From an uncultured Dialister sp. (lineage in GTDB: Bacteria; Bacillota; Negativicutes; Veillonellales; Dialisteraceae), in contig URIB01000004.1 of the NCBI GenBank assembly GCA_900547785.1, positions 54,055 through 118,054 of the forward strand: a stretch of 64,000 nt of DNA, read 5' to 3'. The position numbers and the translations under genes were made by a program. Shown here piece after piece: positions 35,257 to 44,252 of this stretch; positions within the stretch are counted from its first letter, which is position 1, and each line of letters starts with the position of its first letter. Below the pieces are notes generated by a model. That model ran no database searches and had not been told where the DNA came from. It saw only the letters and a list, made by a program, of their open reading frames with translations.

Positions 35257-35685
35257 ATGGCAAAAGTGGTAATTGTATATTGGTCCGGTTCCGGAAATAC
35301 GGAAGCTATGGCTCAATCGGTGGAAGAGGGAGCAAAAGGAGCAGGTGCGGAAACGGCACTTTATTTTGTAAGTGATACGACCGCTTCTGATGTAGCTGAA
35401 TTTGACCATATTGCACTTGGATGCCCGGCTATGGGGAATGAAGAATTGGAAGAATATGAATTTGAACCGTTCTTTGCGGAATTATTGCCCCAACTTAAAG
35501 GGAAAACGGTGGCACTTTTCGGCTCTTACGCATGGAATGAAGGCGATTGGATTGAAACTTGGAAACAACGTTTGAATGATGAAGGAATTGAATTAGTAGC
35601 AGAGCCGGTTAAAGCTTATAGTTATCCTGATGAAGATGCATTGACTGCATGTAAATCATTGGGAGAAGCTGTTGCTAACGCTTAA
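35257..35685 (+). CDS. Flavodoxin (short-chain)
   Basis: The 142-residue, acidic protein has the FMN phosphate-binding loop WSGSGNTEAMA near residues 9-19, the second loop LGCPAMGNEELEEYEF near 52-67, and the third FGSYAWNEGDW near 88-98. Flavodoxins carry low-potential electrons in the cytoplasm and can replace ferredoxin under iron limitation. It has its own strong promoter and terminator, which suggests high expression independent of the next, paralogous gene. Confidence 0.93.
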   Translation: MAKVVIVYWSGSGNTEAMAQSVEEGAKGAGAETALYFVSDTTASDVAEFDHIALGCPAMGNEELEEYEFEPFFAELLPQLKGKTVALFGSYAWNEGDWIETWKQRLNDEGIELVAEPVKAYSYPDEDALTACKSLGEAVANA

Positions 35686-35699
35686 TGATCAACAAAGGG

Positions 35700-35727
35700 G
35701 CGTCTTTTTTAAGACGCTTCTTTTTTT
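35700..35727 (+). terminator. Terminator between the two flavodoxin genes
   Basis: Stem GCGTCTT (35700-35706) / AAGACGC (35711-35717), then TTCTTTTTTT. Confidence 0.85.
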
Positions 35728-35744
35728 ACATGAGGAGGCTCGGT

Positions 35745-36179
35745 ATGAAAAATAAAGTGGCTATCATTTATTTTTCGGGAACAGGGAATACAGAAGCAAT
35801 GGCGGAAGCTGTAGCTGTAGGCGCTAAGCAATCCGGTGCCGATGTTTTGTTAGCACCTGTTGCAGATGTGGATCCTGTTGAAATAGGAAATACATATCAT
35901 CGTATTATCCTAGGCTGTTCGGCATGGGGAGTGGAGGTTATTGAAGAAACGGAAATGAAACCGTTTTGTGAAAAATTGAAGCCTTATTTAAAGGGGAAAG
36001 AGATGGGACTTTTCGGGTCTTGCGGCTGGAGCAGAGGGGCATGGCTGAACTCATGGTATAATGAACTCCATTTCGCGGGAGCACATTTCCCTGTAAATCC
36101 TGTTTTGGCCTATGGTTATCCGGATGAAGAAGCACAGAAGAATTGTGAAAAATTAGGCAGAGATGTTGCAAATAGTTAA
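35745..36179 (+). CDS. Flavodoxin, second copy
   Basis: From ATG 35745 (GAGGAGG at 35732-35738) the product is 144 residues. It has the same three FMN loops as the gene before it: FSGTGNTEAMAEAV, LGCSAWGVEVIEETEM and FGSCGWSRGAW. The third loop carries Cys and Arg in place of Tyr and Asn/Glu, so redox potential and partners may differ. It is separated from copy 1 by a terminator, so expression probably depends on read-through or a weak internal promoter. The aminotransferase gene starts about 20 bases later. Confidence 0.92.
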   Translation: MKNKVAIIYFSGTGNTEAMAEAVAVGAKQSGADVLLAPVADVDPVEIGNTYHRIILGCSAWGVEVIEETEMKPFCEKLKPYLKGKEMGLFGSCGWSRGAWLNSWYNELHFAGAHFPVNPVLAYGYPDEEAQKNCEKLGRDVANS

Positions 36180-36201
36180 TCTATGAAAGGATATTCAATT
36201 T

Positions 36202-37371
36202 ATGAACTGGGAAAATAAAATTGCGGAAAATGTAAAAGAAGTTCCTTTTTCCGGCATCCGTAAATTTTTTGATTTAGCAAGTACAATGGAAGATGTTATT
36301 TCTTTAGGGGTAGGAGAACCGGACTATTCTTCGCCGCAAAAGGTTATTGATGCTTGTATAGACAGCTTGAATAAAAAAGAAACTTCATATACATCAAATT
36401 GGGGACTATACGAGCTGCGGAAAGAAATCGAAAATCTTTTCCAAAAAAAGTATAATCTTTTTTATGATTCTTCCGATCAGATTATGGTTACAGTAGGCGT
36501 GTCGGAGGCAATTACAGTTGCTATGCAGACACTTTTAAACCCGGGGGATGAAGTTTTAATTCCTGACCCCGCTTATCTTGCATATCCGGCCTGTGTTCGG
36601 TTGGTCGGCGGTAAACCCGTATTAGTACCAACTCATGCAGAAGAGGAATTCAAATTAACGGTGAAAGAATTGGAAGCAAAAGTAACCGAAAAAACCAAGG
36701 TACTTCTTATCGGGTATCCGAATAATCCAACCGGAACAGTCATGGACAAGGAGTCGTTACTGGAAATTGCGGAGTTTGCAACAAAACATGACTTGGTTGT
36801 TATATCTGATGAAATTTATTGTGATTTGACTTATGAAGGAGAACATATTTGTTTTGCGTCTTTACCAGGAATGCAAGAACGAACCGTTGTGTTGAATGGA
36901 TTTTCCAAGTCATATGCAATGACGGGTCTTCGTGTAGGATATATATGTGGACCGAAAGAAGTTATGGAATCTATTTATAAGGTACATCAGTATGAGATTC
37001 TTTGTGCATCTGTCACCAGTCAGTTTGGCGCTATTACTGCATTGACAGAATGTGATGCCGATGTAAAAAATATGTTTGATGAGTATGCAGCAAGAAGAGA
37101 ATTTGTATATAAAGCATTGATAGATATGGGGCTTTCCGTTTTTAAGCCTAAAGGAGCATTTTATATTTTTCCGGATATCAGTTGTACAGGGATGGATGAT
37201 GAAGAATTTTGTGACAAGCTTCTCAAAGAAGAGAAAGTGGCGACGGTTCCCGGTACATGTTTCGGGGCACAAGGGAAAAAACATATCCGTATTTCATACG
37301 CTGCCGGCAGAGAAAATTTGGAAGAAGCCATGAAGCGGTTATCCCGGTTTGTTAAGAAATATAAAAATTAA
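36202..37371 (+). CDS. PLP-dependent aminotransferase, class I/II (PatA/AspC-like)
   Basis: This fold-type I aminotransferase of 389 residues shows GVGEPDYSSP near residues 33-42, YTSNWGLYELR, the PLP-contact GYPNNPTGTVM near 173, SDEIYCDL near 205, and the Schiff-base lysine in NGFSKSYAMTGLRVG near 235. A C-terminal arginine for the substrate carboxylate is in HIRISYAAGRENL. The substrate could be aspartate, aromatic or N-acetyl-diaminopimelate-type; sequence alone does not decide. It starts 22 bases after the second flavodoxin. Confidence 0.92.
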   Translation: MNWENKIAENVKEVPFSGIRKFFDLASTMEDVISLGVGEPDYSSPQKVIDACIDSLNKKETSYTSNWGLYELRKEIENLFQKKYNLFYDSSDQIMVTVGVSEAITVAMQTLLNPGDEVLIPDPAYLAYPACVRLVGGKPVLVPTHAEEEFKLTVKELEAKVTEKTKVLLIGYPNNPTGTVMDKESLLEIAEFATKHDLVVISDEIYCDLTYEGEHICFASLPGMQERTVVLNGFSKSYAMTGLRVGYICGPKEVMESIYKVHQYEILCASVTSQFGAITALTECDADVKNMFDEYAARREFVYKALIDMGLSVFKPKGAFYIFPDISCTGMDDEEFCDKLLKEEKVATVPGTCFGAQGKKHIRISYAAGRENLEEAMKRLSRFVKKYKN

Positions 37372-37378
37372 CAGACAT

Positions 37379-37420
37379 AAAAGTGTTGCATGTATTGGCT
37401 GTCATGCAGCACTTTTCTTT
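37379..37420 (+). terminator. Terminator after the aminotransferase
   Basis: 14-bp stem AAAAGTGTTGCATG (37379-37392) / CATGCAGCACTTTT (37403-37416) with one wobble pair, then a T-run. Confidence 0.88.
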
Positions 37421-37506
37421 TAATGGCGTTTAATAACAAGCGGTTCTTGACATTTACTACATACAGCCAACATAATAAATAAGAAATATTTTATAGGGAG
37501 AATAAA

Positions 37507-38628
37507 ATGAAGTACAAAGTATTAGCAACTGCAATTGCCATATCAATGATTGCATGTCCTGCTTTTTCTGAAAACTGCCGGGATATTGAAAAAAATACTA
37601 AAAAACAGACCACAGAGGTTCACGTAGCAGATTTAAAAACTGATGAAGATAAAACGTCTGTGACGAGTAATGATAACACATCAGAAAAAAATATCGGTTT
37701 TGATAACCTTATTTCTATTACTGGAAATGAATTGCAAGAAAATGATTTTCATTTGTGCCGAATCAAATTGGGAGATTCCATTGATCGTTTAAGGCAATTA
37801 AAAGGTCAGGCAAATAAAATAAACCGCAATTTTCTTAGAAATGAATATCAATGGGAAGGTTTAATTGTTACTGTCAATAATGAGATGCCTTATGCTTATT
37901 CCAACAGAAGCGATTTGACATTAAAAAAGCAAATGGATACAAAAGGGGTACTTTCTTTTTATGTAAATGAGAAATCATTAGTAACAAATAGAAACATTTC
38001 TGTAGGAAGTATCAGAGAAAATGTGATTCGGGCTTATGGAAAACCGGATGATATTTTATGGAGTCGAAAGGAAGGGCAGTTTTATTTTTTCTACTCAAAA
38101 GGAAATAAAATTCTCCTGTTCATAATAAAAGATGATAAAGTTAAGTCCTTTGAAATTGCTTATAAAGAGGCGCTATCGGGAACTTACTATTCCCACTTTG
38201 TAAATAGTAAAAAAAGTTTTTCAGAAAAAGATTTCAGTCTGGCAGGATTTAAATTATTTAGAACTTTACCCCCGGATTTCCAGGATATATGGGAAAAGAA
38301 ATTGACAAATCCTACAGAAGAAGTTTTATATTACTCCGGATATGCAGTCAGAACTACAGGGAAAGGAAAATTTATCCAATCGGTGTTTTTGACGGATAAG
38401 AAAATGATTACAAGCCGGGGACTTACTATTGGAGATGATATTGCCACAGCAGAATTGTTGTATGGGGCTCCTCATAAAGTGGAAGTGGACGTATCGGCAG
38501 GATACCCCAGAACTTCTTATATTTATTTTTCAAAAGATAAAAAGTATATTTTAATTATTTTTATAAGTAAACAAAAAGTAGATGGTGTTATTTTGGCACA
38601 GAATCCGCAAATAAAAGATAAAAAATAG
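37507..38628 (+). CDS. Exported protein with two related domains, unknown function
   Basis: The 373-residue product has a signal peptide (KYKVLATAIAISMIACPAFS) and a short Thr/Asp/Lys-rich spacer, followed by two halves that match each other. The first has LVTNRNISVGSIRENVIRAY-GKPDDILW...YFFYSKGNKILLFIIKDDKVKSFEIA (about residues 155-220). The second has MITSRGLTIGDDIATAELLY-GAPHKV...YIYFSKDKKYILIIFISKQKVDGVILA (about 300-365). The G-x-x-x-x-x-V/A...YG-x-P pattern is the kind seen in small periplasmic SmpA-like modules, but I cannot name the family. The genomic context gives no function. Confidence 0.7.
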   Translation: MKYKVLATAIAISMIACPAFSENCRDIEKNTKKQTTEVHVADLKTDEDKTSVTSNDNTSEKNIGFDNLISITGNELQENDFHLCRIKLGDSIDRLRQLKGQANKINRNFLRNEYQWEGLIVTVNNEMPYAYSNRSDLTLKKQMDTKGVLSFYVNEKSLVTNRNISVGSIRENVIRAYGKPDDILWSRKEGQFYFFYSKGNKILLFIIKDDKVKSFEIAYKEALSGTYYSHFVNSKKSFSEKDFSLAGFKLFRTLPPDFQDIWEKKLTNPTEEVLYYSGYAVRTTGKGKFIQSVFLTDKKMITSRGLTIGDDIATAELLYGAPHKVEVDVSAGYPRTSYIYFSKDKKYILIIFISKQKVDGVILAQNPQIKDKK

Positions 38629-38678
38629 AAGTGTCATGATTATTCAAATAAGTCTGTGGATTTTGAGGTGAATTTTAA

Positions 38679-39470
38679 GTGTACGAATATTTTTGTGCTT
38701 TTATCATTGGCGTAGTAGAGGGATTAACGGAGTATATACCGGTATCAAGTACCGGGCATATGATCATAGTCGGACATATGCTTAACTTTACAGGCATATT
38801 GGCAGATGTGTTTGATGTGTTTATTCAATTAGGTGCTATCTTATCAGTGATTGTGGTATATCGCCATAAATTTGTTTATATGATGAATACCCATCATTGG
38901 TTTAAGAAAACAGGACCGTCTCTATTGAATTTGGCGATAGCCATGTTTCCGGCTTGTACGATCGGATATCTCTGTCACGGGGTCATTAAGAATAAATTAT
39001 TTAGTCCCGCAACCGTTATTATCGGACTTGTTATTGGTGGTTTATTTATGATTCTGGCGGAAAAGCTGCGCAAGAAGTTTGTGATTACAGATGTAGACCG
39101 TATTACCTCATTGGATGCTTTAAAAATCGGACTGTTTCAATGTCTTTCGTTATGGCCGGGATTTTCCCGTAGCGGAAGTACTATCGCGGGGGGGCTGCTT
39201 TTAGGGATATCTCGAAAAGCGGCAGCGGATTTCTCCTTTATCATGGCTGTACCGCTTATGTTTATGGCCTGCATTTATGACTTATATAAGGTTGCCGGGC
39301 AATTGTCTGCCAATGATTTCATTTTGCTCGCCATAGGATTCATAACATCATTTATAGTGGCCTATGCTTCTATTATTTGGTTTTTACGTTTTTTAAATAA
39401 ATCAACATTGACCGGATTTGCATTGTATCGGTTTGCAGTAGCATTGGTTGCACTGTTCTATTTTTGGTGA
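38679..39470 (+). CDS. uppP: Undecaprenyl-diphosphatase (BacA/UppP)
   Basis: This 263-residue membrane protein dephosphorylates undecaprenyl diphosphate to recycle the lipid carrier for peptidoglycan and LPS. The paired signature motifs are present: VEGLTEYIPVSSTGHMI near residues 13-29 and LWPGFSRSGSTIAGG near 160-174. About eight hydrophobic segments are seen. The start is GTG at 38679, with GAGGTG eight bases upstream. Bacitracin resistance is a known side effect in the family. Confidence 0.95.
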   Translation: MYEYFCAFIIGVVEGLTEYIPVSSTGHMIIVGHMLNFTGILADVFDVFIQLGAILSVIVVYRHKFVYMMNTHHWFKKTGPSLLNLAIAMFPACTIGYLCHGVIKNKLFSPATVIIGLVIGGLFMILAEKLRKKFVITDVDRITSLDALKIGLFQCLSLWPGFSRSGSTIAGGLLLGISRKAAADFSFIMAVPLMFMACIYDLYKVAGQLSANDFILLAIGFITSFIVAYASIIWFLRFLNKSTLTGFALYRFAVALVALFYFW

Positions 39471-39473
39471 ATC

Positions 39474-39502
39474 TTGCCCAACAACATTAAAAATGTTATG
39501 AT
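39474..39502 (+). promoter_or_regulatory. Promoter for the ATP-grasp-like gene
   Basis: TTGCCC (39474-39479), 17-base spacer, TATGAT (39497-39502). Confidence 0.55.
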
Positions 39503-39543
39503 TAATTCTGTAATACTGGCACTTTTATTTCTGAGAGGGATTC

Positions 39544-40284
39544 ATGAAAGCATTTATCAGGACACAACATTCCGGTGATTTTTTTAATCAAAATTGCTAT
39601 TCTGTTGCTCAGGGATGTGGTAAATTGGATATCCCTGTAATCAGGTATAAAGCAATATATTCTGTAAATGATAATGTACCGACCGATCTTGTTGTTGGTA
39701 CTTTTTCTGATGTCAAAGAAGCGCTTGAGAGATTAGGAGTTCCTTTAATTCCGTTGGATTATCCGGATGAACTGTTATCGTTTACAGGAAGAAGAATATG
39801 GCAATCTACTTTATTTACAATTACCAATCATCCGGAGTATTGGCATGTTTTTGTAAAGCCCATAATGGATGTTAAAAGATTTCGGGGAACACTGCTGGAT
39901 AAATCAGAAGATTTAATCAAGTTGGGCGGAGGTCTTGAAGACATTGATGTATGGTGCAGTGAAAAAGTAAAGTTTTTATCAGAGTGGCGTATTTGGGTAT
40001 TGGAAGGGGAAATCGTCGGACTGAGCCCATATCGTGGGCAATGGGACTTGTTTCCTGATGCGGATGTTTTAAAAAAGGCGGTAAAAGCTTATAAATCAGC
40101 ACCTAAAGCTTATGCATTGGATTTCGGTATCACCGATGAGGGGAAGACACTTTTAGTGGAAGTGAGTGATGCCTATGCACTGAGCAGTTTCGGATTGGAC
40201 TCGGTGTTATATACAAAAATCTTGATTACCAGATGGAAAGAACTCACAGAGAGAATTAGTGATTCAAGAAACGGCAATAAATAG
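39544..40284 (+). CDS. ATP-grasp-like protein (DUF4343 type)
   Basis: The 246-residue protein resembles single-domain ATP-grasp proteins of the DUF4343 kind. It has an N-terminal substrate-binding-like part (MKAFIRTQHSGDFFNQN). The middle has the lysine-containing strand HVFVKPIMDVKRFRGTLL near residue 100-117. Then come EWRIWVLEGEIVGLSPYRGQWD near 145 and a C-terminal acidic metal-binding strand YALDFGITDEGKTLLVEVSDAYAL. An amide or peptide bond-forming ligase would be expected from the fold; no substrate is visible. A terminator follows before dnaG. Confidence 0.65.
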   Translation: MKAFIRTQHSGDFFNQNCYSVAQGCGKLDIPVIRYKAIYSVNDNVPTDLVVGTFSDVKEALERLGVPLIPLDYPDELLSFTGRRIWQSTLFTITNHPEYWHVFVKPIMDVKRFRGTLLDKSEDLIKLGGGLEDIDVWCSEKVKFLSEWRIWVLEGEIVGLSPYRGQWDLFPDADVLKKAVKAYKSAPKAYALDFGITDEGKTLLVEVSDAYALSSFGLDSVLYTKILITRWKELTERISDSRNGNK

Positions 40285-40310
40285 TTTAAATGATTTGAAA
40301 GGAGAATGGT

Positions 40311-40345
40311 AAACTGACAAAAGAAAAATTGTCAGTTTTTTTATA
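40311..40345 (+). terminator. Terminator upstream of dnaG
   Basis: Stem AACTGACAA / TTGTCAGTT followed by a T-run. It separates the ATP-grasp-like gene from dnaG-rpoD. Confidence 0.85.
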
Positions 40346-40376
40346 TCTTTTCTAAAATGTTTATAGAAGGAGAATA

Positions 40377-42170
40377 ATGCGTACATTTGATAAAGAAATT
40401 CTTCAGCGGATCAAAGAGAGAAATCAGCTTATTGATATTATACAAAGCTATGGAATTTCTACGAAGAAAAAGGGAAATAAATATTGGGCGTGTTGTCCTT
40501 TTCATAATGAAAAAACTCCATCTTTTTCCATATCTCCGGAAGAAGGATTTTATTACTGTTTTGGGTGTCATGCCTCAGGCGACGTTATTACCTTTATAGA
40601 AAAAATAGATAATCTTTCTTTTCCCGAAGCGGTTAACCGTCTGGCAGAATTGGCGCATATAGAGATGCCGCAAGAGGAAATGTCAGAGGAAGAAAAGCAA
40701 GAATTAGTTTTGATGCAAAAGTTATATGAAGTGACGAAGATGGCAGGCGATTATTTTCATAATTGTTTACTAAAGACAAATATGGGAAAAGCAGGCATGG
40801 CATATTTTGAAAAACGTCATCTGTCAAAAGAAATTATTGATGAATTTAAACTGGGGTTTGCCCCGGATAATTGGAATCGTCTTCATAAAGATTTCACACA
40901 AAAAAAACATATTTCCGAACAGTTATTATTAAAAGCAGGTTTAGCGGGTTATAAAAACGGACGGTATTATGATACGTTCCGTAACCGATGTATGTTCCCG
41001 ATTATGGATTTACAGGGGAAAGTTGTTGCCTTCGGAGGGAGAATTTTAAATGAAGAAGAAAGTTATGCAAAATACTTAAATTCTCCTGAAACAGCCATAT
41101 TTAACAAACGTAGATTGCTTTTTCCGATTTATCAGGCGTTGCCTGAAATAAAAAAAAGGAAACAGGCTATTATGGTGGAGGGCTATATGGATGCGATTTC
41201 TTTGCATGCCAATGGCATAAAAAATGTTGTTGCATCTTTAGGAACTGCATTTACAGTTGAGCAGGCAAGACTTTTAAAAAGATATGCGGAGGAAGTGGTT
41301 TTCAGCTATGATATGGATACCGCCGGTCAGAATGCTACGAGGCGTGCACTTGAAATTGCAGGGTCTGTCGGGTTAAAACTTCGAGTCGCGTTAATTGGTG
41401 AGGGAAAAGATCCTGATGAATTTGTTAATCTTCATGGCGGAGATGCGTATTTAGAAGTAATAAAGCAAGCACAGCCGGCATTGGATTATCTGTTTCAGTC
41501 ATTATGCAAGCAATATGACAGTGCCACTCTGGACGGGCAACAAAAAATTTTGAATGAAATGTTTGCAGTGCTGTTAGCACAGGATAATGCTTATTTGTTT
41601 AATTCTTTTATAAGGAAAATGGCCCGGTCATTACATATGGATGAGGGAATGATACGCAGTGAAGCTTTTCGTTATACCAAAAAAAATAATGGGAAAGTAT
41701 ATATTTCCCAATATGTGCCGAAAGAAGACAAAACGGTATTAATCAATAGCAGTGATGAAAAGCAAATAAAATTGGAAGAAGGATTGTTGCGTTATTGTTT
41801 ATCTGCACATATGCTGCCTGAAGGATTTAACCAATTAGAAGAATATTCTTTTGTAGAGCCGTTCCATGAGAGATTATATAAGGTTCTACAAGAAATAGAA
41901 AATATTGGAATCTCTACGGAAAATGCAGAAGCTTATTTAAGCAGAGAAGATATACAGCGTATGGCCAAACTGTTAGTTATTGACAGAACTGACAAAGGTG
42001 TACCGTTTGAGGAGTTTATTCGCCCGTTAAAAAAAATTTATCTGCAGAAAGAATATAAAATCCATACACAAAAAGCGGCAGAACTCATGGAAACAGATCC
42101 TGCAGAGGCAAAAAAAGAGCAATTGGAGTGTGTCCGTCTCAGCCGTGAAATCAGATTACTTGGTGTTTGA
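40377..42170 (+). CDS. dnaG: DNA primase
   Basis: The 597-residue primase has an N-terminal CHC2 zinc-binding domain (CCPFHNEKTPSFS near residues 39-51, YYCFGCHASGDVI near 59-71). The RNA polymerase core includes YLNSPETAIFNKRRLLF, the TOPRIM segment AIMVEGYMDAIS near 262-273 and FSYDMDTAGQNATRRA near 308-323. A C-terminal helical part that would contact the replicative helicase completes it. It makes RNA primers for lagging-strand synthesis. AGAAGGAG precedes the ATG; rpoD follows in 33 bases, the standard macromolecular-synthesis pairing. Confidence 0.97.
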   Translation: MRTFDKEILQRIKERNQLIDIIQSYGISTKKKGNKYWACCPFHNEKTPSFSISPEEGFYYCFGCHASGDVITFIEKIDNLSFPEAVNRLAELAHIEMPQEEMSEEEKQELVLMQKLYEVTKMAGDYFHNCLLKTNMGKAGMAYFEKRHLSKEIIDEFKLGFAPDNWNRLHKDFTQKKHISEQLLLKAGLAGYKNGRYYDTFRNRCMFPIMDLQGKVVAFGGRILNEEESYAKYLNSPETAIFNKRRLLFPIYQALPEIKKRKQAIMVEGYMDAISLHANGIKNVVASLGTAFTVEQARLLKRYAEEVVFSYDMDTAGQNATRRALEIAGSVGLKLRVALIGEGKDPDEFVNLHGGDAYLEVIKQAQPALDYLFQSLCKQYDSATLDGQQKILNEMFAVLLAQDNAYLFNSFIRKMARSLHMDEGMIRSEAFRYTKKNNGKVYISQYVPKEDKTVLINSSDEKQIKLEEGLLRYCLSAHMLPEGFNQLEEYSFVEPFHERLYKVLQEIENIGISTENAEAYLSREDIQRMAKLLVIDRTDKGVPFEEFIRPLKKIYLQKEYKIHTQKAAELMETDPAEAKKEQLECVRLSREIRLLGV

Positions 42171-42203
42171 GATCGACATGTTACTGATAAAGGGAGATAT
42201 GCT

Positions 42204-43340
42204 ATGGGACAAAAACGTAAAGAAATAAAAGGATGGGAAGAAGAACTTAAAGATAAAGTGATGGATGAAAGAGCGGTGTCCAATAAAGATATTGTGGATT
42301 TTATAAATCAAAAAGACCTGACGAAAAAAGAACTTGGTGAAGTTTATGAGTTTCTTCATGAAAATAATATTGAAGTCGGGTTTGATGAGGATGTCTCGGA
42401 TGAAGATTTGGACTTGCTGGAAGAGGAAATAAAACACGAGGGGAAAAAATATAGTGAAGAGCAAAGTATTCATTTGACGGAAACCTTAAATATAGATGAT
42501 CCGGTCAAACTGTATTTAAAGGAAATAGGAACAGTCAAATTACTTACAGCAGAAGAAGAAGTGACTTTAGCAAAGTCTGTGGAAAAAGGGACACTGGAAA
42601 ATCCTACCGATGAAGATAAGAAAGAAGCTGCTTTGGCAAAAAAAGCGTTATCGGACGCCAATTTACGACTTGTGGTTTCCATTGCAAAAAAATACTTGGG
42701 AAGAGGGTTACCGTTTCTTGATCTTATCCAGGAAGGGAATTTGGGATTACTCAAAGCGGTAGATAAGTTTGACTATACAAAAGGATATAAGTTCAGTACA
42801 TATGCAACTTGGTGGATCCGGCAAGCCATTACACGGGCTATTGCGGATCAGGCAAGAACCATACGTGTGCCTGTGCATATGGTAGAGACAATTAATAAAT
42901 TAAATAAAATTTCAAGGCAACTGTTGCAAGAAAAAGGGAGGGAGGCAACAAATGAGGAACTGTCGAAGAAAATGGATGTCACTGTTGCCAAGATTCGGGA
43001 AGTTAAGAAAATAGCGCAAGAACCGATTTCGTTAGAAACACCGATTGGACCGAAAGAAGATTCCACTCTGGTTGATTTTATAATGGATCGTACGGCTACA
43101 GCACCTGATGATGCAGCCGGATCTATTCTTTTACGTGAGCAAATAGAAGAGCTTTTAGAAGAATTGACAGAGCGGGAGAGGCAGGTTCTTGAGCTCCGCT
43201 TCGGGTTACGGGACGGACGAACAAGAACATTGGAAGAGGTAGGGAAATATTTTGATGTGACACGGGAGAGGATACGTCAAATAGAAGGAAAAGCACTCAA
43301 TAAACTAAAAAAATCAGCAAAATCATTAGTTAATATATAA
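42204..43340 (+). CDS. rpoD: RNA polymerase primary sigma factor (sigma-70/sigma-A)
   Basis: The 378-residue sigma factor has a Firmicute-type short region 1.1. Region 1.2 includes [11 protein letters not shown]. Region 2 has [18 protein letters not shown] and [19 protein letters not shown] (-10 recognition). Region 3 starts with [13 protein letters not shown], and region 4 has [20 protein letters not shown] (-35 recognition). Its promoters in this window show the expected TTGACA-17-TATAAT form. It is co-transcribed with dnaG; a tRNA gene with its own promoter follows. Confidence 0.98.
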   Translation: MGQKRKEIKGWEEELKDKVMDERAVSNKDIVDFINQKDLTKKELGEVYEFLHENNIEVGFDEDVSDEDLDLLEEEIKHEGKKYSEEQSIHLTETLNIDDPVKLYLKEIGTVKLLTAEEEVTLAKSVEKGTLENPTDEDKKEAALAKKALSDANLRLVVSIAKKYLGRGLPFLDLIQEGNLGLLKAVDKFDYTKGYKFSTYATWWIRQAITRAIADQARTIRVPVHMVETINKLNKISRQLLQEKGREATNEELSKKMDVTVAKIREVKKIAQEPISLETPIGPKEDSTLVDFIMDRTATAPDDAAGSILLREQIEELLEELTERERQVLELRFGLRDGRTRTLEEVGKYFDVTRERIRQIEGKALNKLKKSAKSLVNI

Positions 43341-43345
43341 AAATA

Positions 43346-43374
43346 TTGACGATATGAAAATTTACTGATAAAAT
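43346..43374 (+). promoter_or_regulatory. Promoter of the CAU tRNA gene
   Basis: TTGACG (43346-43351), 17-base spacer, TAAAAT (43369-43374). The start would fall about 13 bases before the tRNA. Confidence 0.75.
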
Positions 43375-43393
43375 ATCATGTGTTGGTGCAAGA

Positions 43394-43470
43394 GGGCCCA
43401 TAGCTCAGTTGGTCAGAGCCGGCGGCTCATAACCGCCTGGTCCCAGGTTCGAGTCCTGGTGGGCCCACCA
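43394..43470 (+). tRNA. tRNA with CAU anticodon (Met elongator or Ile2)
   Basis: Full 77-base cloverleaf: acceptor GGGCCCA (43394-43400) / TGGGCCC (43460-43466), anticodon stem GGCGG/CCGCC with loop CTCATAA, T-loop GTTCGAGTC, discriminator A and encoded CCA. CAU may read AUG as elongator Met, or AUA if C34 is converted to lysidine. The acceptor and D-arm sequences do not settle this. It is not an initiator, because the anticodon stem lacks three consecutive G-C pairs and the first acceptor pair is a normal G-C match. Confidence 0.95.
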
Positions 43471-43480
43471 ATGGAAATAC

Positions 43481-43514
43481 AGACTGAGTTGATTCGACTC
43501 AGTCTTTTTGTTTT
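43481..43514 (+). terminator. Terminator after the CAU tRNA
   Basis: Stem AGACTGAGT (43481-43489) / ACTCAGTCT (43497-43505), then TTTTGTTTT. Confidence 0.88.
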
Positions 43515-43532
43515 ATCTAAAAAGGATATATA

Positions 43533-44252
43533 ATGAAATTAGCGGAACGATTATTAAAGGTGGCAAGTTTGGTACCTCCATCGTCATCCATAGCGGATAT
43601 AGGAACAGATCACGGATATATTCCTATATATCTGATTCAGCAAAAGAAAATAAAGAGGGCTGTTGCGGCAGATATTCATAAAGGACCTTTAGAAAGAGCA
43701 AGGGTACATATTACGGAAAAACAATTGCAAGATAAAATAGAAGTACGTCTTGGAAACGGTCTTTCAGTGATAAATAAATATGAAGTAGAGGGAGCTGTTA
43801 TTGCCGGTATGGGTGGACATATGATCCAATCCATTCTGGAACATGACAATTCAATTGCAAGAACACTTCATTGGTTTGTCGTACAGCCACAAAGCCATAT
43901 TGCCGATCTCCGTATCTGGCTGCAGAAAAACAAATATCAGATTGAGAAAGAAGTACTGATTCAAGAAAAACATCAATTGTATGAAGCTATATATGTGGTT
44001 CAAGGGGAGATGAAAGAGTTTAGCTTTCTGGAAGCGGAGATTGGAGTAACGAAAGGAAGGTATGAAGATCTTTTATTTAAGCAGCATTTGGAAAAGTTAA
44101 TAAAGAAAAGAAATCTTATGATTCAAAATATTGCTGCACAATCTGTTAATGAAATTAACCAAGTCAAACGATATAAAGCGGTTCAAGAAAAAAAGATTTT
44201 GGAGGAGATTTATGAAAATACTCGCATCAAACATTATAGAAATGATGAATGA
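43533..44252 (+). CDS. trmK: tRNA (adenine22-N1)-methyltransferase
   Basis: The 239-residue SAM-dependent enzyme has motif I SIADIGTDHGYIPIYLI near residues 19-35, ADIHKGPLERAR (end of strand 2) near 47, and GAVIAGMGGHMI near 89-100. These match the TrmK/YqfN family, which methylates A22 in the tRNA core. The last ~80 residues are a helical, highly charged extension. It overlaps the next gene by 41 bases; the trmK-Nif3 pairing behind rpoD is common in Firmicutes and supports the call. Confidence 0.93.
   Translation: MKLAERLLKVASLVPPSSSIADIGTDHGYIPIYLIQQKKIKRAVAADIHKGPLERARVHITEKQLQDKIEVRLGNGLSVINKYEVEGAVIAGMGGHMIQSILEHDNSIARTLHWFVVQPQSHIADLRIWLQKNKYQIEKEVLIQEKHQLYEAIYVVQGEMKEFSFLEAEIGVTKGRYEDLLFKQHLEKLIKKRNLMIQNIAAQSVNEINQVKRYKAVQEKKILEEIYENTRIKHYRNDE

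Noticed and set aside
43394..43470. Initiator tRNA-fMet.
   Set aside because: The anticodon stem lacks the three G-C pairs and the first acceptor pair is matched, so it is an elongator Met or Ile2 tRNA.
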